In this document: positions 63,734 to 64,000 of the stretch, piece by piece
Numbering within the stretch: the stretch's first letter is position 1
Layout of the letters: every line of letters starts with the position of its first letter
Assembly (NCBI RefSeq): GCF_007859315.1
Contig: NZ_VOHA01000001.1
Coordinates: 806,001-870,000, forward strand
Origin: Reyranella sp. CPCC 100927
GTDB taxonomy: Bacteria; Pseudomonadota; Alphaproteobacteria; Reyranellales; Reyranellaceae
Length of the DNA: 64,000 nucleotides
Reading direction: 5' to 3'
Program-made: the position numbers and the translations under genes
The notes under the pieces: generated by a model
Seen by the model: the letters and a program-made list of their open reading frames with translations, nothing else
Database searches by the model: none
Told to the model about the DNA's origin: nothing

Positions 63734-64000
63734 CTATCGCTGGCACGTCGGACAGAAGAATGTCGAACGGCCAGACTGCACGATGCGTCGTACGGCCTTA
63801 CCATTGTTGCAGCGCGTACATTTTTGTCCTTCGCGATCGTAGACTACGAAGCGCGTCTGGAAATAGCCGAGCTCGCCATCAGGCTGAACGTGATCGCGCA
63901 GGCTCGAGCCGCCGTCGACGATCGAACGCCGCAGCACGTCCTTGATCGCCATCATCAGCCGCTCGGCCCGCTCGCCCGTGACACTGTGTGCCGAGCGCCG
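63734..64000 (-). CDS. mutM: Formamidopyrimidine-DNA glycosylase (5' part outside window)
   Basis: The frame enters from the right edge and ends at 63734, giving the last 88 residues. [20 protein letters not shown] and [15 protein letters not shown] lead to the C-terminal zinc finger [20 protein letters not shown] then FFCPTCQR. That is the four-Cys finger of MutM/Fpg, which removes 8-oxoguanine. The N-terminal catalytic proline is beyond the window. The stop lies 75 bases before the enoyl-CoA hydratase start. Confidence 0.93.
   Translation of the reverse strand, partial: RRSAHSVTGERAERLMMAIKDVLRRSIVDGGSSLRDHVQPDGELGYFQTRFVVYDREGQKCTRCNNGKAVRRIVQSGRSTFFCPTCQR

Overview
The window is GC-rich DNA packed with genes on both strands. 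It carries several features typical of Alphaproteobacteria: linked dnaA, dnaN, recF and gyrB next to rpsT; hslVU beside hisB and hisH; and PHB depolymerase, TRAP transporter, SARP-type and chromate-resistance genes. The order mutM - enoyl-CoA hydratase - rpsT - dnaA at the right end, plus many transport and amidohydrolase genes, suggests a free-living soil or water alphaproteobacterium of Rhodospirillales or Hyphomicrobiales type. The order is an inference. No rRNA, tRNA, CRISPR array, phage or transposase was seen, so this looks like stable chromosome close to the replication origin.

Region 1 (1-10.3 kb): a cut-off small protein, a hydroxyproline epimerase/proline racemase, a membrane pentapeptide-repeat protein, a P-loop kinase-like gene with a damaged-looking start, and a GntR regulator flanked by CCCAAT boxes. 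These are followed by a CDGSH Fe-S protein, a ChrR-like cupin, a three-gene TRAP transporter and a metal-dependent amidohydrolase. Region 2 (10.3-14.3 kb): a chromate-resistance island with chrB-chrA on one strand and, divergently, a superoxide dismutase-rhodanese fusion and a lone ChrB C-terminal domain. Region 3 (14.3-27.4 kb): detoxification and stress genes. They include a GST-SDR-TetR operon with a visible operator, a second GST, a RibD-like reductase, a VOC protein, a SARP-hydrolase fusion, a quinone oxidoreductase with a hotdog-like protein, coupled catalase and Dps, a LysR regulator and a class V aminotransferase.

Region 4 (27.4-36.5 kb): a second amidohydrolase, clearly a paralogue of the one at 9.1 kb, next to a polyamine/spermidine-type ABC transporter. 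So two copies of one enzyme are each paired with a different class of uptake system. A TAP-like hydrolase and an MFS transporter follow. Region 5 (36.5-49.2 kb): hslUV, an XRE regulator and MAPEG pair, hisB-hisH, PHB depolymerase, Sco, a flavin reductase-like protein, a di-iron sterol desaturase, an SMP-30 lactonase, a DadA-like oxidase, a nitronate monooxygenase and a GNAT acetyltransferase. Region 6 (49.3-54.6 kb): a TetR-controlled RND efflux operon ending in a 58-residue membrane protein. Region 7 (54.6-64 kb): gyrB, recF, dnaN, dnaA, a rhodanese, a 750-base non-coding stretch that may hold oriC elements, rpsT, an enoyl-CoA hydratase and the 3' end of mutM.

Three copies of a long inverted repeat (GTCATCCCGAGC family), one cloverleaf-like repeat and one cluster of TTGTTGTG-type repeats lie between genes. 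Functions are read from sequence motifs only; no database search was possible.
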